A DNA stretch of 64,000 nt from the NCBI GenBank assembly GCA_029866005.1, contig JARXAE010000018.1, forward strand, positions 25,658-89,657, read 5' to 3'. The stretch comes from Fimbriimonas sp. (GTDB lineage: Bacteria > Armatimonadota > Fimbriimonadia > Fimbriimonadales > Fimbriimonadaceae). A program made the translations under genes and the position numbers. Of the stretch, positions 16,583 through 25,638 are shown one piece after another. The notes under the pieces were generated by a model. The model saw only the letters and a list, made by a program, of their open reading frames with translations. It had not been told where the DNA came from and searched no databases. The first letter of the stretch is position 1; each line of letters starts with the position of its first letter.

Positions 16583-17947
16583 ATGCACGATATGCCACGT
16601 CGAGACTTTCTTGCCGCCGCCGGAGCCGCTGGGATCGCAGCCACCGGACTAGCCACTCAATCCACACCTCGCCGAAAGGCCGGGGCGAAGTCCGTTGCCA
16701 ATCTCGCGGTGAAGCTAGACCGCGTTCGCGCCGCGTTTATCGGAGTTGGTGCTCGCGGATCGGGACACGTCAGCCAGATGTGCCTTATCGACGGAGTCGA
16801 TATTGTCGCGATTTGTGACAACCATCTGCCCACTCTGGAGCGCTCAATCAACAATGTGGTGAATCGCCACAAGCGTCCGGCGCCAGCGGCTTATGGACGG
16901 GGCGATGATGACTACAAGCGAATGCTTGAGCGGAAGGACATCGATATCGTAATCATTGCGACTCCTTGGGAGATTCATGCACCCATGGCGATCGCTGCAA
17001 TGGAGGCGGGCAAGCACGCCTTTGTTGAGGTGCCGGTTGCAACCACGATTGACCACATGTGGAAGCTGGTCGACACGTCAGAACGAACCCAGAAAATCTG
17101 CATGATGATGGAAAACGTTTGCTACGGGCGGGAAGAGCTGCTTGTTCTGAACATGGCGAGGCACGGGGTTTTTGGCGACTTGCTTCACGGTGAGGCATCT
17201 TATATCCATGATCTTCGCGGGCAGATGTTTGAAGTCGAGCATGGCACGGGGTCTTGGCGAACTTACGCCTACGCTCAGCACAATGGCAACCTGTATCCGA
17301 CCCACGGGCTTGGTCCGGTGGCGCAGTATATGGATGTCAACCGAGGGGATGCTTTCGATTACATGGTTTCGATTAGTTCGCCTTCAATGATGCGCACGAA
17401 CTACGCGAAGGACAAGTTCCCACCGGATCATAAGTGGAACAAGACGAAGTTCATCTGCGGGGATATCAACACTTCGATTATCAAGACGAAATTGGGGCGA
17501 ACAATCATGCTCCAGTGGGATGAGCAACTTCCACGGCCTTACACGCGGCACAACTTCTTGCAGGGTACCAAAGGTGCTTGGGCAGGATTCCCGGATAGGA
17601 TGTCGCACGAAACTCATGCTAGTGGTCCGGATGAGTGGAAGGAAGGTAAGGACCTTGAGCCTTGGTTCGAGAAGTACGAACACCCTCTCTTTAAGCGGAT
17701 GGGAGAGGAGTCAAAGAAGAACGGAGGTCACGGTGGTATGGACTTTATGATGCTGTGGCGCATCGTTTACTGCCTGCGAAACGGAATCCCGGTTGACCAG
17801 GATGTTTACGATGCGGTCGCTTGGTCAGCACCATTCCCGCTCAGTGAGACCTCAGTGGCGAACCGAGGTAGAACGATGGACTTCCCCGACTTCACTCGTG
17901 GAGAGTGGAAGACGAGAAAGCCCCTCGATAACATGTCGAACGCTTAG
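16583..17947 (+). CDS. GH109-like Gfo/Idh/MocA protein with Tat signal
   Basis: The protein has 454 residues. The N-terminus carries a Tat motif (PRRDFLAAAGAAG), so it is exported folded, consistent with a bound dinucleotide. The Rossmann motif FIGVGARGSGH lies near residues 52-62. The later blocks ENVCYGREELLVLNMARHGVFG, GEASYIHDLR and NGNLYPTHGLGPVAQYM match the GH109 alpha-N-acetylgalactosaminidase subgroup, which uses NAD in hydrolysis. It could alternatively be a relative with another glycoside specificity. Its stop interlocks with the opposing gene (TTAG). Confidence 0.85.
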   Translation: MHDMPRRDFLAAAGAAGIAATGLATQSTPRRKAGAKSVANLAVKLDRVRAAFIGVGARGSGHVSQMCLIDGVDIVAICDNHLPTLERSINNVVNRHKRPAPAAYGRGDDDYKRMLERKDIDIVIIATPWEIHAPMAIAAMEAGKHAFVEVPVATTIDHMWKLVDTSERTQKICMMMENVCYGREELLVLNMARHGVFGDLLHGEASYIHDLRGQMFEVEHGTGSWRTYAYAQHNGNLYPTHGLGPVAQYMDVNRGDAFDYMVSISSPSMMRTNYAKDKFPPDHKWNKTKFICGDINTSIIKTKLGRTIMLQWDEQLPRPYTRHNFLQGTKGAWAGFPDRMSHETHASGPDEWKEGKDLEPWFEKYEHPLFKRMGEESKKNGGHGGMDFMMLWRIVYCLRNGIPVDQDVYDAVAWSAPFPLSETSVANRGRTMDFPDFTRGEWKTRKPLDNMSNA

Positions 17948-18465
17948 TTCTTGGTGAAGATAATGGTCACCGAAGGGGTTTTCATCCCTTTCGGTGCACC
18001 GCCCTTGGCGGCCTGATCCTTGGCTTGCTTAGAGACATCAAAAGTGATCGTCTTGCCGTTCGGGCTGAGGGTTCCGACAAGAGTCTTCGGCCCCGCGGTG
18101 GCCTTCTTTCCGGTGAGCGTCACTTTATTGCCTTTCACGACCCAGGTTCCTTCTTCAGCCTGTGGCTTTTGGGCTCCTGGACCACCAGTGGTGGTCATGG
18201 TGTACTTGCCACCCTTTTCAACGACGACGTTCATGCGAATGTTTGCGACCATGGACATGCCCATCGCCATTTGCTGATCCATCATTTTGACTTGCTCTGG
18301 GGTCATGCTCTTACCCTGTGATTTCGCAGCAGACATCGCGGCGGCCTTGGCTTCCTTCATGTCCATGTTGATCTTGCCGGTCCATTTTCCGGTGATATCG
18401 GCGGCGTACGCACTAAGGCTGAGCGCGAGCGCGCTAACTGCGAGGACGGTTCGAGTGAAATTCAT
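17944..18465 (-). CDS. Uncharacterised secreted protein with TGKW motif
   Basis: The 173-residue protein has a signal peptide (residues 1-21, ending AYA). Its mature N-terminus DITGKWTGKI resembles small lipocalin-like or DUF-type beta-barrel proteins. A Met- and Lys-rich helical insert (SMTPEQVKMMDQQMAMGMSM) precedes beta strands GTWVVKGNKVTLTGKK and GKTITFDV. It appears distantly related to the secreted protein at 19273 (ADVTGKW, then GTWKLKSGILTL). An AAAGGAAG ribosome binding site lies just upstream of the ATG. No function is assigned. Confidence 0.6.
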   Translation of the reverse strand: MNFTRTVLAVSALALSLSAYAADITGKWTGKINMDMKEAKAAAMSAAKSQGKSMTPEQVKMMDQQMAMGMSMVANIRMNVVVEKGGKYTMTTTGGPGAQKPQAEEGTWVVKGNKVTLTGKKATAGPKTLVGTLSPNGKTITFDVSKQAKDQAAKGGAPKGMKTPSVTIIFTKN

Positions 18466-18524
18466 ATCTTCCTTTGTTCCTTACGGCAAGAACTACGAGT
18501 ATTGTGAACGATAGGTTACGATTG

Positions 18525-19292
18525 ATGGTTCCCATCCGCTCAAATCCGCTGTTCGACGAGTTAGTTCAGCAACAGGCAAGGCCTCCAAAAGACCCAGTCA
18601 TGCGGCAGTCTTGGGAGCGGCTCTTCTTTGCCCATGCGCGGTGTGATGCGGATCGGCTTGCTGCGTCGCTGCCGGCGGGATTGGAACTCCAGACGTTTGA
18701 TGGAGATGCCTGGCTGGGGTTCGTGCCGTTTGCAATGCGGTCGCTGCGGTTCTCCACGCTCCCTTGGCCGGACTTCTTTGAGACAAACCTTCGGACCTAT
18801 GTCAATCACCCGGTTCATGGGCCCGGGGTTTGGTTTTACTCCTTGGATGCAAGCGGATACTTGCCATGTTTGGCAGCAAGGAACAGCTTTAATCTGCCCT
18901 ATTGCTACGCGGGGTTGGACCTGGTCGAACGAGGGAGTAAGTTGAATTACTTTGGAACTCGAGCTGATCGGCAGCGGTTACCGACCGTTTTTGAGCACCC
19001 GTCCCGTGACTTCCGCTACACCGCCGAACTGAGAGTGGAAGGTGCTCCTCTGCCTGCAGAACCTGATTCTTTCGACTTCTGGCTACTTGAGAGGTACCGG
19101 CTATACTCGGCGGATCGAAAGGGGCGTCTGCTCACGGCGCGGGTTTGGCATGAGCCTTACCAGGTTGTCGAGCCCAAGGTGTTAAGCCTAAACGTCGAAT
19201 CGGGGGATCCCAGGTTCAATTCGCTCAGTTTCGAGCACTTTAGGTACTGCTCGGGTGTGAAAGTCGAGTGTTTCAAACCCGAGTGGGTTTAG
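18525..19292 (+). CDS. YqjF/DUF2071 family protein
   Basis: This 255-residue protein shows the DUF2071 (YqjF-like) pattern: WERLFFAHARCDADRLAASLPAGLELQTFDGDAWLGFVPFAM near the N-terminus, then FETNLRTYV, GVWFYSLDAS, and a C-terminal FLLERYRLYS-like block. The fold is acetoacetate-decarboxylase-like; the reaction is unknown. The start taken is the ATG at 18525, and longer in-frame starts add unrelated sequence. It is flanked on both sides by opposing secreted-protein genes and overlaps the downstream one by 20 bases. Confidence 0.85.
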   Translation: MVPIRSNPLFDELVQQQARPPKDPVMRQSWERLFFAHARCDADRLAASLPAGLELQTFDGDAWLGFVPFAMRSLRFSTLPWPDFFETNLRTYVNHPVHGPGVWFYSLDASGYLPCLAARNSFNLPYCYAGLDLVERGSKLNYFGTRADRQRLPTVFEHPSRDFRYTAELRVEGAPLPAEPDSFDFWLLERYRLYSADRKGRLLTARVWHEPYQVVEPKVLSLNVESGDPRFNSLSFEHFRYCSGVKVECFKPEWV

Positions 19293-19749
19293 CCGCTTCT
19301 GGCTTCTTGGCAGGTACGGGCGCTGGAACTCTTGCAAACACAAGCTTCGTTGCAGGAAGACCCGGTTTACTCGCGATGACGACGAGCCACCTCTTGCCGC
19401 TGTCATCCAACTTTGCGGTCATCCTACGAGAAACCTTTGCTCCGTTCTCGCTGGTCGTGATGAGGGTCAGGATGCCACTTTTTAGTTTCCAAGTTCCGAA
19501 GCTCTTTCGTTTCTCAATATCTGCTCCGTTGACGATGGCGGTAAAGGTTCCGTCACCTTTCAGTTCAACCTCATAGCGCAGGCTTTTGAGGAACGCCTTA
19601 CTCATTTGGAGCTTGAGGAGCGCATCGGAATCCATCGTTTGGGCGATCTTGCTGGGGCCCAGCATGGCGATTCCGATCCACTTTCCGGTCACGTCTGCCC
19701 AAGCCGCTGATGCGGTGAGAAGCAGAACCAGTCCGAGCAGATGGCGCAT
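19273..19749 (-). CDS. Uncharacterised secreted protein, relative of the one at 17944
   Basis: The 158-residue protein has a signal peptide (residues 1-18, ending AWA). Its mature start DVTGKWIGIAM parallels DITGKWTGKI in the protein at 17944, and both have a GTW.(V/L)K.....LT strand pair. The C-terminus is Pro/Lys/Ala-rich. The fold is probably a small beta barrel. It overlaps the end of the DUF2071 gene by 20 bases on the opposite strand. The function is not known. Confidence 0.58.
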   Translation of the reverse strand: MRHLLGLVLLLTASAAWADVTGKWIGIAMLGPSKIAQTMDSDALLKLQMSKAFLKSLRYEVELKGDGTFTAIVNGADIEKRKSFGTWKLKSGILTLITTSENGAKVSRRMTAKLDDSGKRWLVVIASKPGLPATKLVFARVPAPVPAKKPEAAKPTRV

Positions 19750-19784
19750 AACCCATCATTATTATGGGGCAAACCGCTAAACTA

Positions 19785-21380
19785 ATGACCGTGAAAGCGC
19801 AGTTGCTTTTAGTCATCGCACTGGCTGTCGTCGGGTGCGGAAGCGGTTCTTCAGAGGGAGGCGGATTCTCTTCGCGCAAGAACGCAGGGTCTACAACGAC
19901 TTTCCGTTATGCGCTGGCGAGTAACCCAACCACACTTGATCCAGCAAAGGTTCAGGACGTGGACACCATGGACCTGCTCGGCAACATCTACGAACCGCTG
20001 GTGCGTTACGGCGAAGACAACAAGGTAGAAGGCGTTTTAGCGGAGTCTTGGAGCGTTTCTCCCGAGGGGACTGCCTACACATTTAAACTTCGTGATGCGA
20101 AGTTTCACGACGGTTCATCGGTTACGGCCTCCGACGTCAAAGCATCCTTGGAAAGAGCGTTGAGCAAAGAGCTTGCTTCTCCAACTGCCCAGACCTATCT
20201 CGGAGACATCGTTGGTTCTCAAGAGGTTTTGGCAGGATCAGCCAAAGAACTGAGCGGCGTAAAAGTCATTGACCCCAAGACCGTGGAGGTCTCCATTGAC
20301 AAGCCACGACCCTATTTCCTTGGCAAGCTCAGCTATGCTTGCGGCTCAGTGGTCCCGGCAAAGCAAGGTACAGCGGAGATAAGGGAGGTCAAGGCTTCCA
20401 TCGGCTCGGGTCCATTTGCTCTGGACTCTTTCTCGCCTGAGCAGCAAGTGAGCCTCAAGGCGTTTGCCGACTACTACGGGGAAAAGCCCGCTATCACCGG
20501 CATTGAGCGGCGAATCATCAAGGATGCGTCCACGCGACTTGCGCTGTTCAAGAGCGGAGAGACTGACATGACCACGCTGGAAAAGCAGGACTGGGCGGCG
20601 GTGAAGGGCGACTCGAAGCTCAAAGATGAACTCAAGTTCATTAACCGACCTGCCGTGTTCTATCTCCTTCTCTCAGCTAAAGCTCAGCCAGCGTTTAAGG
20701 ATGTCCATCTCCGTCGGGCGATCATGATGGCGATTGATCGTGACCGGATTACTCAGCAAATTCTTGCCGGAGTTCCTACGGCAACTCGTTGGTTACCAGA
20801 CGGGATTAACTCAAAGCCCCCTGCGGCGACGGCTTTTGCGTTTGATCCGGCGAAGGCGAAGGCGGAACTGGCTTTGTCTGAGTTCAAGACAGGTGATAAG
20901 GTTCCGCCAATCGAAATCACATTTAGGGCTGAAAACACCGATGCCAAGGCGGTTATCGAGGCGATTGGAGGGGACTTGCGACGGAATCTTGGTCTCACAG
21001 TTCAACCTCGCTCGCTCGAGTGGGGGGCGATACTCAAAGCTCGCAACCGCGGCGAGTTGCCTTGCGCTTTTCTGAGTTGGTATGGCGACTACATCGACCC
21101 TCAGAACTTCCTTTCGATGTTGCTGACCACAGATGCGTCCGCGAACTTTGACAAGTGGTCGAATCGCGAGTTTGACGCTCTATGCGCTACCGCGGACGTC
21201 GAACCAGACCCCGAACGCCGAGCCGAACTCTATGCAAAAGCAGAAACCATTGTCCTCACCGAAGTCCCTCGCATCCCGCTCTATCACCAGATTGATGGTG
21301 TGCTCGTGAATCCTCGAGTTCAGGGACTTCGTTACAACCTTTTGGGTTCGCTACCGCACAACAAGGTGGTGCTCAAGTGA
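19785..21380 (+). CDS. ABC transporter solute-binding lipoprotein, family 5 (oligopeptide type)
   Basis: The 531-residue protein carries a lipoprotein signal (ALAVVGC, Cys near residue 18) and an SBP_bac_5 body: YALASNPTTLDPAKVQDVDT, LAESWSVSPEGTAYTFKLRDAKFHDG, VDRDRI-type AIDRDRITQQIL and the C-terminal IPLYHQ. It would capture peptides or similar solutes in the periplasm. No permease or ATPase genes are adjacent, so it pairs with components elsewhere. ATG 19785 or GTG 19791 could start it; TAAACT ends 7 bases before the GTG. Its stop overlaps coaD. Confidence 0.92.
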   Translation: MTVKAQLLLVIALAVVGCGSGSSEGGGFSSRKNAGSTTTFRYALASNPTTLDPAKVQDVDTMDLLGNIYEPLVRYGEDNKVEGVLAESWSVSPEGTAYTFKLRDAKFHDGSSVTASDVKASLERALSKELASPTAQTYLGDIVGSQEVLAGSAKELSGVKVIDPKTVEVSIDKPRPYFLGKLSYACGSVVPAKQGTAEIREVKASIGSGPFALDSFSPEQQVSLKAFADYYGEKPAITGIERRIIKDASTRLALFKSGETDMTTLEKQDWAAVKGDSKLKDELKFINRPAVFYLLLSAKAQPAFKDVHLRRAIMMAIDRDRITQQILAGVPTATRWLPDGINSKPPAATAFAFDPAKAKAELALSEFKTGDKVPPIEITFRAENTDAKAVIEAIGGDLRRNLGLTVQPRSLEWGAILKARNRGELPCAFLSWYGDYIDPQNFLSMLLTTDASANFDKWSNREFDALCATADVEPDPERRAELYAKAETIVLTEVPRIPLYHQIDGVLVNPRVQGLRYNLLGSLPHNKVVLK

Positions 21381-21871
21381 GAGTTGTTGCTGTTTATCCG
21401 GGCACCTTTGATCCGCCTACGAACGGACATGCGGACATCATTGAACGGGCTTCAAAGTTGTTTGACAACGTGATTGTTGCAGTGGGAAAGAACTCCCACA
21501 AGACCCCGCTTCTCACCGTGGATGAACGCCTTGAAGCACTTACTGAGATTTCCAAGCCTTACAAAAACGTTACTGTCGAATCATTCGAGGGTCTACTCGT
21601 TGACTACGCAAAAGACAAGGGCGCAAAGTCGATTGTTCGCGGACTCCGAGCGGTTGCCGACTTTGACTACGAGTTCCAGATCGCGATGGTGAACCGAAAA
21701 CTAGAGCCAGAAGTAGACAGCGTCTTTCTGATGACACGTTGGGAGTACAGCTTCTTAAGCTCGTCGGTGGTCCGCGAAGTCGCACTTCTTGACGGCGACG
21801 TGAGCACCATGGTCCCGGACCCGGTGCTCACGATATTGAAGCAAGCCGTTGCTCGGCGACTTAAGGGTTAA
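21377..21871 (+). CDS. coaD: Phosphopantetheine adenylyltransferase
   Basis: CoaD transfers AMP to 4'-phosphopantetheine, the penultimate step of coenzyme A synthesis. The 164 residues are standard length. The nucleotidyltransferase signature YPGTFDPPTNGHADII is at residues 7-22, followed by VVGVGKN-like VIVAVGKN, GLRAVADFDYE and the SFLSSSVVREVA motif. The GTG start overlaps the upstream stop (GTGA), so translation is coupled to the lipoprotein gene. It converges on the M16 peptidase gene with an 11-base overlap. Confidence 0.96.
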   Translation: MRVVAVYPGTFDPPTNGHADIIERASKLFDNVIVAVGKNSHKTPLLTVDERLEALTEISKPYKNVTVESFEGLLVDYAKDKGAKSIVRGLRAVADFDYEFQIAMVNRKLEPEVDSVFLMTRWEYSFLSSSVVREVALLDGDVSTMVPDPVLTILKQAVARRLKG

Positions 21872-24518
21872 CGAACTCCGGCATCGGTAGATCGAGTCCT
21901 TTGATCTGCTCAAGAATCGCCTTCTTGTCGCCAACCAGCACGATCAGCGAATTCGAGCGATTGTACATTCGTTTCCCGACTGCGTTGAGTTGGGCTGCGG
22001 TGAGCTTGGAAATGGCCACCAGCTTGGCGTCCTGCTTGGCTTGAGTCGTTCCCATTCCCTCGAGCCCGAGGACCGTTCCGATGATCTCATTCAGCGAACC
22101 GTAACCGGTGACGATGTTGGTCCGGATCAGTTTTCCGGCCTTGCTCGCTTCGCTCTCGGTGAGATCCATGGCCTGAATTCGATCTAGCTCCTTGATGAAT
22201 TCGGTGATCGACGCTCCGGTGACGTCGGTGCGGACTGACGAACTGAGGCGGAGATACCCTAGGCTTGCGTTAGCCGTCATTGATGCCCCTGCGCCGTAGG
22301 TATAACCCTTGTCTTCTCGCAGATTCTGGTTCAGACGACTCGTGAACGAGCCGCCGAGGATTGTTGTGACCGCGTCGAGCGGTGTTGCGTCAGCGTCACT
22401 TTCTTTCAGTCCGGGGAAGTAAAGGCTGATAACGGTCTGAACCGCATTGGGTCTATCGACGATGACGAGTCGTGGCTCGCCGACGCGCGGGGCGGTAAAG
22501 TTCTGATAGCTCGCGGGCTTGGTGCCTTTAAGCTTTGCCAGCTTCGCCCCGAGCAGTGTCTTGGCCTGGGCGACCGACATTCCTCCGGAGGCGAGAATCG
22601 AGTTTCCGCTTGTGCGAACCTGTGTAACAACCGCCTTTACATCTTTAAGTGTGATGGCTTTGAGGCTGGCTTCAGTCCCGCTCGCAGGACGAGCGTAAGG
22701 GTGGGCAGCCCCGAAGAACTCACGCATGGCAACCTTTCGCGCGACCGCGTTGGCGTTGTCATTCTCCTGCTTCACCTGAGCCAGGACTTCGTCCTTCAGA
22801 TCGTTGAAGTCTGACTGAGCAAGGGTCGGCGAGAGGATTGAATCTACCATCAGGTCAAGCGCGGCGGACGCATTTGAGAGAGGAGCGGTCAGGCTGAACG
22901 TCGTTCCGGAAGTCCCGGTACCAACCCTCAGATCGGCGCCGAGGGCATCCAAAAGCGCCGAGGTATCGCTCGCTGACTTTCCCTTGGCCCCGCGCACCAT
23001 CATCTCAGTTGCGAGATTAGCAAGACCCTCTTTGCCTTTCGGATCGGCAAACGTTCCTTGAGAGTATTGAACGCTGACAGTTACCTGTGGGACACCAGCG
23101 CGGCTCCAGTAGCGAATTCCGCCAATGTCAGTCGGCTTCGGCGACTTGAATGTGCCTGCCGCATTGACCGTCGGCTGGGTATCGCGGGGGTTCTGCTCGG
23201 CGGAGGTCGATTCGGGAACGACCCGAAGGGTTAGCCTTGGTTTTCCAAGCAGCAAGTTTGAAACGGCCTGCTTCACTGCCAGCGGCGTAAGAACTTTGTA
23301 GGCATCAATCTCCTTTTGGAAGTAGTCCGGAGTTCCGTAGTAGAACTCGTATTCATTCATCTTGTCGGCCTTTTGATCGAGGCTTTGGAGGGTTCGCGCC
23401 GTTCCGCTTTCGCGGCTGGCGACGACCCGTTTGAGTTCATTGGCGGTTGGTCCGGTGTTGGCGAGTCCGGCGATGACTCGGTCAATTGCACGCTCCATCT
23501 CGACTTGCGATTTACCCTCAGCGACTGTCGCGGCAATATAGAACACCGAACCAAGGTAGCTGGAATCTTGATAGGCGGACACGTCCGAGGCAAGCGCAAG
23601 CTTGCTCACGACCTCTTGTTGCAGGCGACTTGCCAGTCCTCCGGCGAGAATCGTGCCGGTCGCTTTCATGGCGAGGTCACCTGGCTTTCCATACGCCGGG
23701 GTGTGGTAGCAAAGGAATGACTTAGGAGCAGAGACCGCATCGACCATCGTCACCGTTCTGCTTTCAAACTTGAACGGCTGGACCAGCTTACGCCCGATGT
23801 CGTTCTTGCGCGGCAATGTGCCGAACAGCTTGGCGATCACCGGCTTTATCTTTGCAGGTTCGAAGTCTCCGGCCACGATCAATGACGCATTGTTAGGCAC
23901 GTAGAACTGGTTAAAGAAGTCCTTGACGTCCTGTACCGAGGCGGCAGTGAGGTCTTCGTGCGAACCAATTACCGAGGTGCTGTAAGGGTGCCCCTTGGGA
24001 TAAAGCAGACCTGGCATCGCCTCTTGAGCCTTGCCATAAGGCTCGTTCTCGACATTCTGGCGACGCTCATTTTTCACGACATCGCGCTGAAGATCGACCT
24101 TTTTCTCGGTCATGTTTTCGGCCAACGCCTCAAGGCGATCAGCATCCAGCCACAGCAGGGTCGGAAGGATATTGGAAGGGCCAAAAGAGTAGTAGTTCGT
24201 GCGATCTGTGGAGGTTGAAGCGTTGTTGTAGCCGCCAGCTTTTTCCATGATTTGGTCAAACTCGCCGTTGGGGACCCGCTTGGTGCCCATGAACATCAGG
24301 TGTTCGAAGAGGTGGGCGAATCCGCTTCGTTTTTCTGGCTCATCCTTGCTAGCTACGTAGAACCAGGTGTTGATTGTTGCCACGGGCAACGTCTTATCAA
24401 CGTGGAGAATCACCTTCATCCCGTTCGGCAACGTGTACTTCTCGAAGGGGACTTTGATTCCGCCGCTGGACTGACCAGCGAGGACCGTAGAGAGCGCAAC
24501 TGCAGCGAGAATCGGCAT
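21861..24518 (-). CDS. M16 family metallopeptidase, full-length two-half form
   Basis: This 885-residue pitrilysin-like zinc protease starts with an apparent signal sequence (AAVALSTVLAG). The first half carries the inverted zinc motif HLFEH (H69, E72, H73), and a downstream Glu in the NVENEPYG region (~residue 153) serves as third ligand. The second half repeats the fold without the motif (starting near residue 470, RYWSRAGVPQVTVSV). It is therefore one chain containing the active and inactive halves that some species split into two subunits. It likely degrades peptides in the periplasm. Confidence 0.92.
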   Translation of the reverse strand: MPILAAVALSTVLAGQSSGGIKVPFEKYTLPNGMKVILHVDKTLPVATINTWFYVASKDEPEKRSGFAHLFEHLMFMGTKRVPNGEFDQIMEKAGGYNNASTSTDRTNYYSFGPSNILPTLLWLDADRLEALAENMTEKKVDLQRDVVKNERRQNVENEPYGKAQEAMPGLLYPKGHPYSTSVIGSHEDLTAASVQDVKDFFNQFYVPNNASLIVAGDFEPAKIKPVIAKLFGTLPRKNDIGRKLVQPFKFESRTVTMVDAVSAPKSFLCYHTPAYGKPGDLAMKATGTILAGGLASRLQQEVVSKLALASDVSAYQDSSYLGSVFYIAATVAEGKSQVEMERAIDRVIAGLANTGPTANELKRVVASRESGTARTLQSLDQKADKMNEYEFYYGTPDYFQKEIDAYKVLTPLAVKQAVSNLLLGKPRLTLRVVPESTSAEQNPRDTQPTVNAAGTFKSPKPTDIGGIRYWSRAGVPQVTVSVQYSQGTFADPKGKEGLANLATEMMVRGAKGKSASDTSALLDALGADLRVGTGTSGTTFSLTAPLSNASAALDLMVDSILSPTLAQSDFNDLKDEVLAQVKQENDNANAVARKVAMREFFGAAHPYARPASGTEASLKAITLKDVKAVVTQVRTSGNSILASGGMSVAQAKTLLGAKLAKLKGTKPASYQNFTAPRVGEPRLVIVDRPNAVQTVISLYFPGLKESDADATPLDAVTTILGGSFTSRLNQNLREDKGYTYGAGASMTANASLGYLRLSSSVRTDVTGASITEFIKELDRIQAMDLTESEASKAGKLIRTNIVTGYGSLNEIIGTVLGLEGMGTTQAKQDAKLVAISKLTAAQLNAVGKRMYNRSNSLIVLVGDKKAILEQIKGLDLPMPEFVNP

Positions 24519-24525
24519 ACGGCAT

Positions 24526-24531
24526 AGTGTA
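24526..24531 (-). promoter_or_regulatory. -10-like element of the M16 peptidase gene
   Basis: TACACT on the reverse strand ends 7 bases before the ATG at 24518; no ribosome binding site lies between. Confidence 0.4.
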
Positions 24532-24576
24532 TCGCGTTTGACCCGATCCTGGTTCCGGCTAAACTATTCGAACGCT

Positions 24577-25173
24577 ATGATCCTGGTTATCGACAACTAC
24601 GACTCGTTTACTTACAATTTGGTCCAGTACTTGGGGCAGTGTGGGGCGGAGGTTGTGGTTTATCGGAACGATCAGATCACACTTGAGGAGATCGTTGCTC
24701 TTCGTCCTGCTGGGATCTTGCTGAGTCCGGGTCCCTGCACCCCCAATGAGTCGGGCATCTGCGTTGATATCCTGCGCCAGGCCCTCGCCTCGGTTCCGGG
24801 TTTTGATGTTCCGGTTTTCGGAGTTTGCTTGGGGCACCAGGCGATTGGGTTCGTGACAGGAGCAACGGTTAACAGAGCTCACAAGACGATGCACGGCAAG
24901 GCTTCGATGGTCTCCCACGATGGCCTCGGATTGTTCGAGGGGATGCCAAATCCGTTCTCCGCGATCCGTTACCACTCGCTGGTCGTGGATCGTTCGACCG
25001 TCCCGGCGGGATTTGTGGTTACTACCCGCTCGACTGATGATGACGAGATTATGGGACTACGACACGAGAGCCTTCCCATTGAGGGAGTACAGTTTCACCC
25101 AGAATCCGTTCTGACTGAACAGGGGTTCCGAATGGTGGAGAACTTTGCGAAGAGAGTTGCTCACCGCAGCTGA
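24577..25173 (+). CDS. pabA: Aminodeoxychorismate/anthranilate synthase glutamine amidotransferase subunit
   Basis: The 198-residue class I glutaminase begins ILVIDNYDSFTYNLVQYL, as in PabA/TrpG. The oxyanion segment LLSPGPCTP, catalytic Cys84 in GVCLGHQAIG and the His/Glu pair in VQFHPESV are present. It supplies ammonia to a chorismate-using partner for folate or tryptophan synthesis. No trpE or pabB lies nearby, so it may serve both pathways. The start is the ATG directly before ILVIDN. It converges on a small membrane-protein gene with a 13-base overlap. Confidence 0.93.
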   Translation: MILVIDNYDSFTYNLVQYLGQCGAEVVVYRNDQITLEEIVALRPAGILLSPGPCTPNESGICVDILRQALASVPGFDVPVFGVCLGHQAIGFVTGATVNRAHKTMHGKASMVSHDGLGLFEGMPNPFSAIRYHSLVVDRSTVPAGFVVTTRSTDDDEIMGLRHESLPIEGVQFHPESVLTEQGFRMVENFAKRVAHRS

Positions 25174-25616
25174 TTCAGGATCGCTTGCCGGACCCGTTTG
25201 CGCGCGACGTGCCTTGGTTCCGAGGTGACGCTAAGAAGTTTTGGCGTTTCGGTTTCGTTGCTGACTCGAAAGATATAGGTGCCTTCGCCTTTTTCGAATT
25301 GGCAGTAGGCATAGTAGCTGAACTCGTTCTTCCCGCTCGTCATGTCACCGATGTCTGCCTTGCCCATGATGTTGATGATATCCCTGAACTTGCCAAGTGC
25401 TCCTTCTAGTTTCTTGGCATGCTGGATGACCTCCCGCGAGCCCTGTTGCTCTTTGTGAGCAGAAATGAGTTCCTTGCGGATGAAGTCTTTGTCCCTCCCG
25501 ACAAGTGCCATGAAACCTTTACCTATCGTAGCTCCGACAAGGGCTAAGAGAAAGATTAGAAGACCGAAAACGGCCAGTATCGTGGTGAGGACTCGTCGTT
25601 TCGATTGCTTCGCCAT
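25161..25616 (-). CDS. Uncharacterised membrane-anchored protein
   Basis: I do not recognise this 151-residue protein. A basic N-terminus (MAKQSKRR) precedes one hydrophobic helix (~residues 10-34), giving an N-in anchor with a ~115-residue extracytosolic domain. The domain has a helical half (AHKEQQGSREVIQHAKKLEGAL) and a beta half (FSYYAYCQFEKGEGTYIFRV). It is the last gene of a reverse-strand run after the histidine kinase and another anchored protein, with 22- and 9-base gaps. Confidence 0.6.
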   Translation of the reverse strand: MAKQSKRRVLTTILAVFGLLIFLLALVGATIGKGFMALVGRDKDFIRKELISAHKEQQGSREVIQHAKKLEGALGKFRDIINIMGKADIGDMTSGKNEFSYYAYCQFEKGEGTYIFRVSNETETPKLLSVTSEPRHVARKRVRQAILNQLR

Positions 25617-25638
25617 CGGCGACTTTCAACCGGCGCAG

